Below are positions 14,349-20,495 of a DNA stretch of 20,495 nt, in pieces. The position numbers and the translations under genes were made by a program. Source of the stretch: Flavobacterium psychrophilum (GTDB lineage: Bacteria > Bacteroidota > Bacteroidia > Flavobacteriales > Flavobacteriaceae); contig CAMBHH010000041.1 of the NCBI GenBank assembly GCA_945866505.1, positions 1-20,495 of the forward strand, given 5' to 3'. Position 1 is the first letter of the stretch. Each line of letters begins with the position of its first letter. The notes below the pieces were generated by a model. It saw only the letters and a list, made by a program, of their open reading frames with translations, was not told the origin of the DNA and ran no database searches.

Positions 14349-14981
14349 ATGTTATCAAAAGAAATACAATTAGAAGTTAATAAAGGCGCAATGCTTCCGC
14401 TAATGGAAGAATTTTATACCATTCAAGGTGAAGGATTTCATACAGGAACGGCAGCTTACTTTATAAGAATTGGTGGTTGCGACGTAGGGTGTCATTGGTG
14501 TGATGTGAAAGAAAGTTGGAATGCCGAATTGCATCCGCCTACAGGTATCGATTTAATTGTTGCCAATGCAAGAAAATATGCCGATACTGTCGTGATAACT
14601 GGCGGCGAACCTTTAATGTGGGATATGAACTTGCTAACACAAGAATTAAATGACCAAAACCTTAAAGTACACATCGAAACGTCAGGAGCTTATGAACTTA
14701 CAGGAAGCTGGGATTGGATTTGCCTTTCGCCAAAGAAGAATAAATTACCTACCCAAACCGTTTATGACAAAGCCCATGAATTGAAAGTCATTATTTTCAA
14801 CAAGCACGATTTTATTTTCGCCGAAGAACAAGCCGAAAAAGTCAATAAAAATGCCATATTATTTCTCCAACCGGAATGGAGCAAAAAAGAAGAAATGACA
14901 CCACTTATCGTTGATTATGTAATGAATAATCCAAAATGGCGCGTATCTTTACAAACACATAAATACTTGAATATTCCTTAA
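14349..14981 (+). CDS. queE: 7-carboxy-7-deazaguanine synthase QueE (radical SAM)
   Basis: The 210-residue protein is a radical SAM enzyme that converts 6-carboxytetrahydropterin to 7-carboxy-7-deazaguanine, an early step towards queuosine and preQ0. The iron-sulfur cluster motif is C44-x3-C48-x2-C51 in GGCDVGCHWCD, the CxxxCxxC spacing of QueE. Other family marks are EEFYTIQGEGFHTG (20-33), VVITGGEPLMW and VHIETSGAYE. The full expected length is present. The other queuosine genes (queC, queD, queF) are not in the window. It starts a new transcription unit after the terminator at 14261-14294; the genes behind it are unrelated in function but co-directional. Confidence 0.93.
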   Translation: MLSKEIQLEVNKGAMLPLMEEFYTIQGEGFHTGTAAYFIRIGGCDVGCHWCDVKESWNAELHPPTGIDLIVANARKYADTVVITGGEPLMWDMNLLTQELNDQNLKVHIETSGAYELTGSWDWICLSPKKNKLPTQTVYDKAHELKVIIFNKHDFIFAEEQAEKVNKNAILFLQPEWSKKEEMTPLIVDYVMNNPKWRVSLQTHKYLNIP

Positions 14982-15024
14982 AATTGGGTAACCGAACTTT
15001 CGAAAATCTTTAAAAACAAACAAA

Positions 15025-15477
15025 ATGAAAAAATTATTTCTTTTTATTCTATTGGTTCTCATTATGCAAACAAGTTTTGCACAAGATACTAATTTCAAGG
15101 CAGATGTCTTAAAACTAATTTCCATAAGTGGGGCGGATGGAGCAATGAAATCAGTAAAGCCTCAAATTTTGAATGCCATACCAGAGAATAATAGAGATAT
15201 TTTTTCAAAAGATTTTGACGCTTCTTTGCCAAGTATGTATGACAAAATAGCTAAAGTTTATATGGAAATCTATACACACGACGATATAAAAGGGATGATT
15301 TTATTTTATGAAAGTCCTGTTGGTAAAAAAATGAGTGAAAAATCGGGAGAACTTACGCAAAAATCAATGTTAGCAGGACAAGAATGGGCAAAGGAGCTTC
15401 AAGAAATAATGGCAAAATACAAAGAGGAAACTCCTAAACAAAATATGTATGAGGTAATAAAACCAAAAAGCAAATAG
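15025..15477 (+). CDS. DUF2059 family secreted protein
   Basis: The 150-residue protein begins with a signal peptide (cleavage likely after A19, TSFA|QD). The segment YTHDDIKGMILFYESPVGKKM and the following ELTQKSMLAGQEWAKEL are the hallmark of DUF2059, a small helical periplasmic family of unknown function. There is no lipobox, so it should be soluble in the periplasm. It lies 43 bp after queE and 39 bp before the double TonB-domain gene, which is also exported; a shared transcript is plausible. Beyond the family and location nothing more can be inferred. Confidence 0.88.
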   Translation: MKKLFLFILLVLIMQTSFAQDTNFKADVLKLISISGADGAMKSVKPQILNAIPENNRDIFSKDFDASLPSMYDKIAKVYMEIYTHDDIKGMILFYESPVGKKMSEKSGELTQKSMLAGQEWAKELQEIMAKYKEETPKQNMYEVIKPKSK

Positions 15478-15516
15478 TTTTTTAATGTTGTCATTATTAA
15501 ATCCCATAAAATTTTT

Positions 15517-16224
15517 ATGAAAAATATTGTACTTCTAGCATTTGCTATTTTTGTAATCCAGATCGTTTCTGCACAAGACACGAAAAATGTTTCTGACAAC
15601 TCTGTTTACAATACTTCTGGTATAGAAATTTTACCAGAATATCCTGGTGGGATTGGCAAGTTTTATCAATTTATTGGCGATAATTATAAAACTCCAACTG
15701 CTGTTGATTTTTTAGGAGGCAAAGTATATGTTTCGTTTATTATTGAAAAAGACGGAAGTGTTGCTAATATAAAAGTTTTGAGAGATGTAGGTTTTGGTTC
15801 AGGGAAGGAAGCAATTCGAGTACTAGAGTTATGTCCAAAATGGAGTCCCGGCCGTCAAAACGGAAAAAATGTTAGATGTAGTTACAGTTTGCCAATTTCT
15901 TTACAACCTTATGTTTTTGGTGTAAAAGAGGTTGATGTAAAACCAAATTATGAAGGCGGATTTGAAGGCGTTTCAAAAATTATAGCGAAAAATTTTAATA
16001 AACCTAGTGCAAAGGAATTCAAGGGGGGCGAAGTTCAAGTAACTTTTACTGTCGAGATTGATGGTAGTCTTTCAGATATCAAAGTATATAAAGATCTTGG
16101 TTTTGGAACCGGAGAAGAAGCTGTTAGGGTTTTGTCTAGTATAAAAAATTGGATTCCTGCCAAAAAAAATGGAAAAAAAGTAAGATGCGATTTTGGTTTG
16201 CCAATTCGCTTAAACGGCAATTAA
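15517..16224 (+). CDS. Secreted protein of two tandem TonB C-terminal domains, no membrane anchor
   Basis: The 235-residue protein has a cleavable signal peptide (IVSA|QD, after residue 19) and then two TonB_C domains, at about 28-130 and 134-235. Domain 1 reads ILPEYPGGIGKFYQFIG, GGKVYVSFIIEKDGSVANIKV and RCSYSLPISLQ, and by eye is about two-thirds identical to the C-terminus of TonB at 10609-11397. Domain 2 (VKPNYEGGFEGVSKII, GGEVQVTFTVEIDGSLSDIKV, RCDFGLPIRL) is more diverged and has lost one of the two cysteines. There is no N-terminal helix that would stay in the membrane and no proline-rich spacer, so it cannot transmit energy as TonB does. It could bind receptor TonB boxes or peptidoglycan in the periplasm. 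Co-direction with the DUF2059 gene suggests co-expression. Confidence 0.88.
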   Translation: MKNIVLLAFAIFVIQIVSAQDTKNVSDNSVYNTSGIEILPEYPGGIGKFYQFIGDNYKTPTAVDFLGGKVYVSFIIEKDGSVANIKVLRDVGFGSGKEAIRVLELCPKWSPGRQNGKNVRCSYSLPISLQPYVFGVKEVDVKPNYEGGFEGVSKIIAKNFNKPSAKEFKGGEVQVTFTVEIDGSLSDIKVYKDLGFGTGEEAVRVLSSIKNWIPAKKNGKKVRCDFGLPIRLNGN

Positions 16225-16251
16225 ATAGTAGTTTTTTTTAATAGTAATTTT

Positions 16252-17409
16252 ATGAAATCGCAATTCCTTCTCGATCCAAACATCACTTTCCTAAATCACG
16301 GTTCGTTCGGCGCTTGTCCAAAACCTATTTTTGAGGAATTTCAACGTTTTCAAGTGGAATTAGAAAATGAACCGGTTTATTTTATTCAAAAAAAAATGGC
16401 CGGCTATTTAAAAACTGCTAAAGAAAGATTGGCAAAATACATTGGATGCAATCCCAATGATTTCTTTTTTACGCCAAATCCAACTTTTGCAATCAATACC
16501 ATAATGCGAAGTTTGCGTTTGAATGTGGGCGATGAAATACTGACAACGAACCACGAATATGGTGCAATGGATAGAACTTGGAATTTCTATTGCAAAAAAT
16601 CGGGAGCCAAATACATTCGTCAAAACATCGCACTACCGGTTGTTTCTAAAGAGCAAATTCTCGAAGAATTTTGGAGTGGTTATACTTCTAAAACTAAAAT
16701 TATTTTCTTAAACCAAATCTCAAGTTGCACCGCTTTGATATTTCCAATTAAAGAAATTTGCGATAAAGCACGTGAATTGGGCTTGATTACCATTATTGAT
16801 GGTGCTCACGTTCCGGGTCAAATCGATTTGGATATTACAGCATTAAATCCGGATTTTTACACAGGAACGCTACACAAATGGATGTTGGCGCCAAAGGGCA
16901 GTTCTTTTCTATATGTAAAGCAGCGTTTTCAGGAAATGCTAGACCCACTTATTGTGGGTTGGGGTTACGAAAGTCTAACGCCAGGCGAAAGCCAATTTTT
17001 AGATTATCAGGAATACCAAGGAACAAGAGAAATTTCGGCATTTTTGTGTACGCCAAAAGTGATTGACTTTCTAGAAGAAAACAATTGGAAAACTAAAGCA
17101 AAAGAATGCAGACAAATAGTTTTTGATAATTACCAGCGCTTTTGCGATTTGCTTGGCACGCAACCTATTTGCCCAATTACGGATGAATTTTTAGGACAAA
17201 TGGCGAGTATTCCCATTAAAACTTCAAATCCTGTTGGGTTGAAGGACTTGCTTTTCAATAAATATAAAATCGAAATCCCAGTGATGCCATTGAACGGGAA
17301 TTATTTTTTAAGGTATTCTATAAATGGGTATAATTCACAAGAAGATTTAGATATTTTGTATGAAGCTTTGGAAGATATAATTGAAACAACGGATTTGATT
17401 GATTTGTAA
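16252..17409 (+). CDS. Class V aminotransferase-fold PLP enzyme (isopenicillin-N-epimerase-like)
   Basis: The 385-residue protein belongs to the class V aminotransferase group that includes isopenicillin N epimerase and cysteine desulfurase-like enzymes. It opens with FLNHGSFGACPKPI (13-26), typical of the epimerase-like branch. PLP-site residues visible are H101 (TNHEYGA), D183 in IIDGAHVPGQ (binds the pyridine nitrogen) and the Schiff-base lysine K209 in TGTLHKWMLAPKG. The C-terminal small domain contains YQGTREISAFL, also family-like. It is a cytosolic enzyme; whether it acts as an epimerase, desulfurase or lyase cannot be told. No beta-lactam biosynthesis genes are present, so the isopenicillin name should not be taken as function. 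It begins 27 bp after the double TonB-domain gene. Confidence 0.9.
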   Translation: MKSQFLLDPNITFLNHGSFGACPKPIFEEFQRFQVELENEPVYFIQKKMAGYLKTAKERLAKYIGCNPNDFFFTPNPTFAINTIMRSLRLNVGDEILTTNHEYGAMDRTWNFYCKKSGAKYIRQNIALPVVSKEQILEEFWSGYTSKTKIIFLNQISSCTALIFPIKEICDKARELGLITIIDGAHVPGQIDLDITALNPDFYTGTLHKWMLAPKGSSFLYVKQRFQEMLDPLIVGWGYESLTPGESQFLDYQEYQGTREISAFLCTPKVIDFLEENNWKTKAKECRQIVFDNYQRFCDLLGTQPICPITDEFLGQMASIPIKTSNPVGLKDLLFNKYKIEIPVMPLNGNYFLRYSINGYNSQEDLDILYEALEDIIETTDLIDL

Positions 17410-17454
17410 AGAGTGCGAAAGTTTTATCTTTCTTCTTTCTTCTTTTCTCTACTG

Positions 17455-18159
17455 TTAAATCGAAAGCTTCGCTAAATAGTCGTAATGATCACCTTCCATT
17501 AGTAGTTCACATTGTAATCCATTGGCGAAAGCCACATTTTGCAAGGTATTGTAATCAAGATAAAGCCAAGGAAATGGCTCTTCGGTTTCATTCTTGTATG
17601 AAACAGTGAACGTCAATTCGCCGTAATAGGCATCGCCAGTAATCCATTTTCCGCCATCTTCGTCATCGTCGAACATATAGATAATATCCGAAGAATCGAT
17701 TAAAATTTGTCCATTTGGATTAAGAAGACTTTTTAGTTTTAGTAAAACGTTGGGCGTTTCTTTCAGTGTTCCAAAAATCCCAGTTCCATTCATTAGTAAT
17801 AAAATGGTATCGAATTTTTCATTTTCTAAAGTCATTACATCTTGCGCAATAGCTTTTTTTAAGCCTCGAAGGCTACAAGCTTGAATGGCATTTGAAGAAA
17901 TGTCTATTGAAGTGACATCTAGATTTCTATCACTTTGCAAACTCAAACTGTGACTTCCGGCTCCACAACCCACATCTAGAATTTTCCCTTTGGCAAATTG
18001 CAAAGCCTTTTGCTCTAATTTTGGCATTTCGTCATAGGAACGAAAAAGATAGGCAACGCTCATTTCGTCTTTCTCGGAAATATTGGTTTCAGTGATTAAA
18101 TCTTCGGGAGAATTATTAGTTTGAAAATCGAGGATGGCTTTTCCGAAAAGATCTTTCAT
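17455..18159 (-). CDS. Class I SAM-dependent methyltransferase
   Basis: The 234-residue protein has SAM-binding motif I KILDVGCGAGSHSL (59-72) and a following acidic strand end VTSIDIS (about 82-88), with AIAQDVMTL as motif II/III region. The rest of the Rossmann fold is standard length. The substrate is unknown: the C-terminal part (DYNTLQNVAFANGLQCELL) resembles small-molecule methyltransferases but is not specific. It is convergent with the aminotransferase gene (45-bp gap, with only a weak GAAAG/CTTTC hairpin followed by T/C-rich DNA) and divergent from the cysteine-cluster gene. Confidence 0.88.
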   Translation of the reverse strand: MKDLFGKAILDFQTNNSPEDLITETNISEKDEMSVAYLFRSYDEMPKLEQKALQFAKGKILDVGCGAGSHSLSLQSDRNLDVTSIDISSNAIQACSLRGLKKAIAQDVMTLENEKFDTILLLMNGTGIFGTLKETPNVLLKLKSLLNPNGQILIDSSDIIYMFDDDEDGGKWITGDAYYGELTFTVSYKNETEEPFPWLYLDYNTLQNVAFANGLQCELLMEGDHYDYLAKLSI

Positions 18160-18174
18160 AAAAATAAAATAAAT

Positions 18175-18251
18175 GTTTAAAATAGTTTAAGGGTTTAATA
18201 GTTTAAATTTGTTTTTACAACAAGATTAAACAGCTTTAAACAATGTTAAAC
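18175..18251. repeat. Cluster of GTTTAA / TTAAAC hexamers in a divergent promoter region
   Basis: GTTTAA occurs at 18175, 18185, 18193 and 18201 (steps of 10, 8 and 8 bp), and its reverse complement TTAAAC at 18226, 18236 and 18246. The set covers the whole gap between the methyltransferase start (18159) and the cysteine-cluster gene, and runs into the latter's first codons. It could be an array of binding sites or a slipped low-complexity repeat that folds into a stem. A -7 box overlaps it. Confidence 0.55.
18204..18211 (+). promoter_or_regulatory. Putative promoter -7 box for the cysteine-cluster gene
   Basis: TAAATTTG matches TAnnTTTG and lies 31 bp before the ATG at 18243. It overlaps the last plus-orientation GTTTAA hexamer, so any protein bound to that hexamer would compete with RNA polymerase. 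A -33 box is not evident. Confidence 0.45.
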
Positions 18252-18737
18252 CAACTCAAACAACTTAGCAAAGATGCCAAAGATAAGCATATCGAAAACA
18301 AAAAGTATTTTGATAAGCTGAAAAAGAAGCAACCTAAGAATTTAGATTACATAATGCAGGAATTGCACAACGCTGAATTCAAAAAAACAGATTGTTTGCA
18401 ATGTGCTAATTGTTGTAAAACCACTGGGCCATTGTTCACATTGGCAGATATTGAACGCATTTCAAAACATTTACGTCAAAAACCACAACAATTTATCGAC
18501 CAATATTTGCGTGTTGACGAAGACAAAGATTATGTGTTACAAAATGTTCCTTGTAGTTTTCTTGACACTGACAATAGCTGTTTTATTTATGATGTTAGAC
18601 CAAAAGCCTGTCGTGAATTTCCACACACCGACAGAAAAAAGTTTCAACAAATTACTGATTTAACCTTGCAAAACGTTGCAATTTGTCCTGCCGCTTTCAA
18701 TATTGTAGAAGCGATGAAGAAGAAAATGCCACTCTAA
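18243..18737 (+). CDS. YkgJ-type cysteine-cluster (CxxCxxCC) protein
   Basis: The 164-residue protein has the metal-binding cluster C51-x2-C54-x2-C57-C58 (CLQCANCCKTTGP), followed by C104, C113 and C123 in PCSFLDTDNSC and RPKACREFP. This pattern defines the YkgJ/UPF0153 family, thought to bind zinc or an iron-sulfur cluster. The first 45 residues are Lys-rich and helical. There is no signal peptide. Its function is unknown in general; relatives are sometimes described as Fe-S oxidoreductase-like. It starts 84 bp from the divergent methyltransferase gene and is followed by a long gene-free stretch. Confidence 0.9.
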   Translation: MLNQLKQLSKDAKDKHIENKKYFDKLKKKQPKNLDYIMQELHNAEFKKTDCLQCANCCKTTGPLFTLADIERISKHLRQKPQQFIDQYLRVDEDKDYVLQNVPCSFLDTDNSCFIYDVRPKACREFPHTDRKKFQQITDLTLQNVAICPAAFNIVEAMKKKMPL

Positions 18738-19176
18738 TCTGGATTTTATCTCTTAAGATCAATTCCTCTCCATTAATTGTGTATCCTCAAACTATAATAC
18801 ATTTGTACCCAAATTTTTATCTATTGTCCTGAAAAAAAAAGTATCCAATGGAGCGTTTAAAATGTCAGGATGAATCACAAAAAATAATAATAGCATTTTG
18901 ACTGATTAATAAATAGTAAAGAAAAAATATTTAAGTGGAAAAGTTTCTTAAGTATTCAAGGTTTTTTTTGCGCAATGTAGTAGATCTTCAAAAAGAGTAG
19001 AATTCAAATACAAAATGATTTCTTAATTGGGTTTAAATATTTGTAAACAAATTATTAAATAGTATAAATTTTGGAGATTATTTTGACCGTATTTTAACTT
19101 TTATTTAAATATTAAGTAATTTTTTAGGATTTATTTAACTTTATTTTTGAGGTTCTAAATTTTAAAAATTACACTA
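18738..19176. other. Gene-free stretch (439 bp) upstream of the choice-of-anchor-I-type gene
   Basis: No convincing protein gene lies here; the largest early frame starting at 18848 has only 17 codons. The stretch contains a two-box promoter at 18777-18805 and a 6-bp inverted repeat ATTTGT-AA-ACAAAT at 19039-19052. The last 100 bp are almost pure A/T with many TTTA runs, typical of a leader region. The promoter would give either a leader of about 365 nt for the gene at 19177 or a separate small RNA. Confidence 0.55.
18777..18805 (+). promoter_or_regulatory. Complete Bacteroidota-type promoter (TTG-N18-TACATTTG)
   Basis: TTG at 18777-18779 and TACATTTG at 18798-18805 are separated by 18 bp, within the 17-23 bp window of the flavobacterial consensus. 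It is the only two-box match I found in the window. Transcription should start near 18812, far upstream of the next gene at 19177. Confidence 0.5.
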
Positions 19177-20495
19177 ATGACGAAAAAATTTCTTTTAGAA
19201 AAACTTAGATTTATGCTATGTTTTCTAGGTCTTTTCAGCTTCTTTTTTATAGAAAGCAGCAGTGCGCAGTTGGCTAAAAAGTCTTCTGCAACAAGTGCCA
19301 ACGGTGCCGAAATATCGGCGTTCGATCCTGCTACAAACCGTTTGTTTACGGTCGCTGGAAATGCCATTGAGTATTACACCCTAGACAGTGCGGGTGTTTT
19401 ATCAAGCCCAACTGCAATACCTTATGGGCTTACACTTGCTGCAGGAACTACTGCGGTGCCCAATTCAGTGGCAGTGAAAGATGGTGTTGTAGCTTTTGGT
19501 TTTGCAATATTAGGAGCAAACAATGCACAGCAACCTGGTAAAGTTGCTTTCTACGATCCTACAACTGCAACTTACATTTCAGATGTAACTGTAGGGTATT
19601 TGCCAGACATGATTGCTTTTAGTCCAGATGGAACTAAAATTTTAACTGCTAACGAAGGGGAGCCTAATAGCTACAATCAACCAACCTCTTTCGACCCAGA
19701 AGGATCTGTATCGATTATAGATATTTCTGCAGGAATCGCTTCTGCTACAGTTACTACAGCTTCGTTTACAAGCTTTAATGCAGATATGGCTACGCTAAAA
19801 GCTGCTGGTGTTAGAATCTACGGACCTAATGCTACTGTTGCTCAAGATTTAGAGCCAGAGTATATTACTTTCGTTGACAATGCTACTGCTGCAGTAACAC
19901 TACAAGAAAATAATGCTGTTGCAATGATCGATATTGCTACAAGTACTGTTACAAGTATTAAATCTTTAGGTTTAAAAGATCATAGCCTAGCAGGAAACGG
20001 TTTTGATGCAAGTGATAGAGATTTGACATCAACTACAGGAAAAATTAATATCCAAAATTGGCCTGTAAAAGGAATGTATATGCCTGATGCTACTGCAAGT
20101 TTTGTAAGCGGTGGTAACACTTATTTTATTACTGCCAACGAAGGCGATTCACGTGATTATACAGGATTTTCAGAAGAAGTTAGAGTAGGAGCAACAGGTG
20201 CTACTGGTTATACTTTAGACCCTACAGTTTTTCCAACCGCCTCAACCTTAAAAACAAACGCTAATTTAGGACGTCTTCAACTAACTAGAGCTACTGGAGA
20301 TACAGACGGCGATGGAGATTTTGACGAAATTCATGCTTTAGGAGCGCGTTCTTTTACTATTTGGAATAACGCTTTCACTCCAGTTTTTGACAGTGGAGAC
20401 CAATTAGAGCAAATCACTTCAACTCAAAACGCAGCTGCTTTCAACTCTGATGGTACATCTTCTACTTTTGACGGTCGTAGTGATAACAAAGGACC
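19177..20495 (+). CDS. Secreted choice-of-anchor-I-type repeat protein (5' part; runs off the window)
   Basis: The frame is open from ATG at 19177 to the window end, 439 complete codons plus two bases. A signal peptide ends at about A30 (SSSA|QLA). The mature part shows beta-propeller-like repeats with LPDMIAFSPDGTKILTANEGEPN and GGNTYFITANEGDSRDYTGF, and a calcium-binding type stretch GDTDGDGDFDEIHALGARSF near residues 370-390. These are features of the choice-of-anchor I family, whose members are extracellular, related to PhoX-type phosphatase propellers, and usually end in a cell-surface sorting domain. In a flavobacterium the missing C-terminus would likely be a type IX secretion signal; this is a prediction. 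Catalytic activity cannot be judged from the part seen. Confidence 0.88.
   Translation, partial: MTKKFLLEKLRFMLCFLGLFSFFFIESSSAQLAKKSSATSANGAEISAFDPATNRLFTVAGNAIEYYTLDSAGVLSSPTAIPYGLTLAAGTTAVPNSVAVKDGVVAFGFAILGANNAQQPGKVAFYDPTTATYISDVTVGYLPDMIAFSPDGTKILTANEGEPNSYNQPTSFDPEGSVSIIDISAGIASATVTTASFTSFNADMATLKAAGVRIYGPNATVAQDLEPEYITFVDNATAAVTLQENNAVAMIDIATSTVTSIKSLGLKDHSLAGNGFDASDRDLTSTTGKINIQNWPVKGMYMPDATASFVSGGNTYFITANEGDSRDYTGFSEEVRVGATGATGYTLDPTVFPTASTLKTNANLGRLQLTRATGDTDGDGDFDEIHALGARSFTIWNNAFTPVFDSGDQLEQITSTQNAAAFNSDGTSSTFDGRSDNKG

Noticed and set aside
16252..17409. Beta-lactam biosynthesis gene (isopenicillin N epimerase) paired with the penicillin acylase
   Set aside because: The resemblance is at superfamily level, the two genes are 10 kb apart on separate transcripts, and no synthetase or synthase genes are present.
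17410..17454. Terminator between the convergent aminotransferase and methyltransferase genes
   Set aside because: Only a 5-bp GAAAG/CTTTC stem followed by mixed T/C; too weak to call.
18848..18901. 17-codon frame (MERLKCQDESQKIIIAF) after the promoter at 18777-18805
   Set aside because: Too short and composition-driven to call a gene; kept only as part of the gene-free stretch.

Overview
The window looks like chromosomal DNA of a Flavobacterium-like member of the Bacteroidota. The evidence is the AT-rich base composition, the absence of clear Shine-Dalgarno sites, several TAnnTTTG promoter -7 boxes typical of this phylum, a TonB with the Bacteroidota-type N-terminus (GRNKSYGAYxLR), paired exbD genes behind one exbB, and short intergenic repeats of a kind I associate with flavobacteria. 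I saw no rRNA, tRNA, CRISPR array, transposase, phage gene or riboswitch.

Layout. Positions 1-2656 hold signalling genes: a minus-strand response regulator with an AraC-type DNA-binding domain (cut by the window edge), a truncated DUF547-like gene, and a single-protein REC + histidine kinase. Positions 2653-8029 hold a flavin-reductase-like protein, a large envelope penicillin-acylase-family hydrolase, a small cupin and a HerA/DUF853-type ATPase. Two repeat elements sit here: a near-perfect long inverted repeat at 5828-5902 and a degenerate tandem repeat at 6375-6508.

Positions 8396-14236 are the core: a seven-gene plus-strand cluster of exbB, exbD, exbD, tonB, a 76-residue membrane protein, a PstS-like substrate-binding lipoprotein and a secreted TPR protein. 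It ends at a clear intrinsic terminator (14261-14294). ExbB-ExbD-TonB would couple the proton gradient to outer-membrane TonB-dependent receptors. The PstS-like lipoprotein and the TPR protein are co-directional and closely packed, so they probably serve the same envelope process.

Positions 14349-17409 hold queE (7-deazaguanine synthesis), a DUF2059 secreted protein, a secreted protein made of two TonB C-terminal domains and no membrane anchor, and a class V aminotransferase. The first domain of that secreted protein closely resembles the TonB C-terminus encoded about 4.4 kb upstream, which suggests local duplication. The right end has a minus-strand methyltransferase, a divergent cysteine-cluster protein, a 439-bp gene-free stretch with one well-formed promoter, and the 5' part of a secreted choice-of-anchor-I-type protein.

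Most of the window is ordinary flavobacterial chromosome. The points most worth follow-up are the anchorless tandem TonB-domain protein, the PstS-like/TPR genes inside the TonB cluster, and several repeat or palindrome structures between genes. I did not find strong evidence for a new defence or mobile system.
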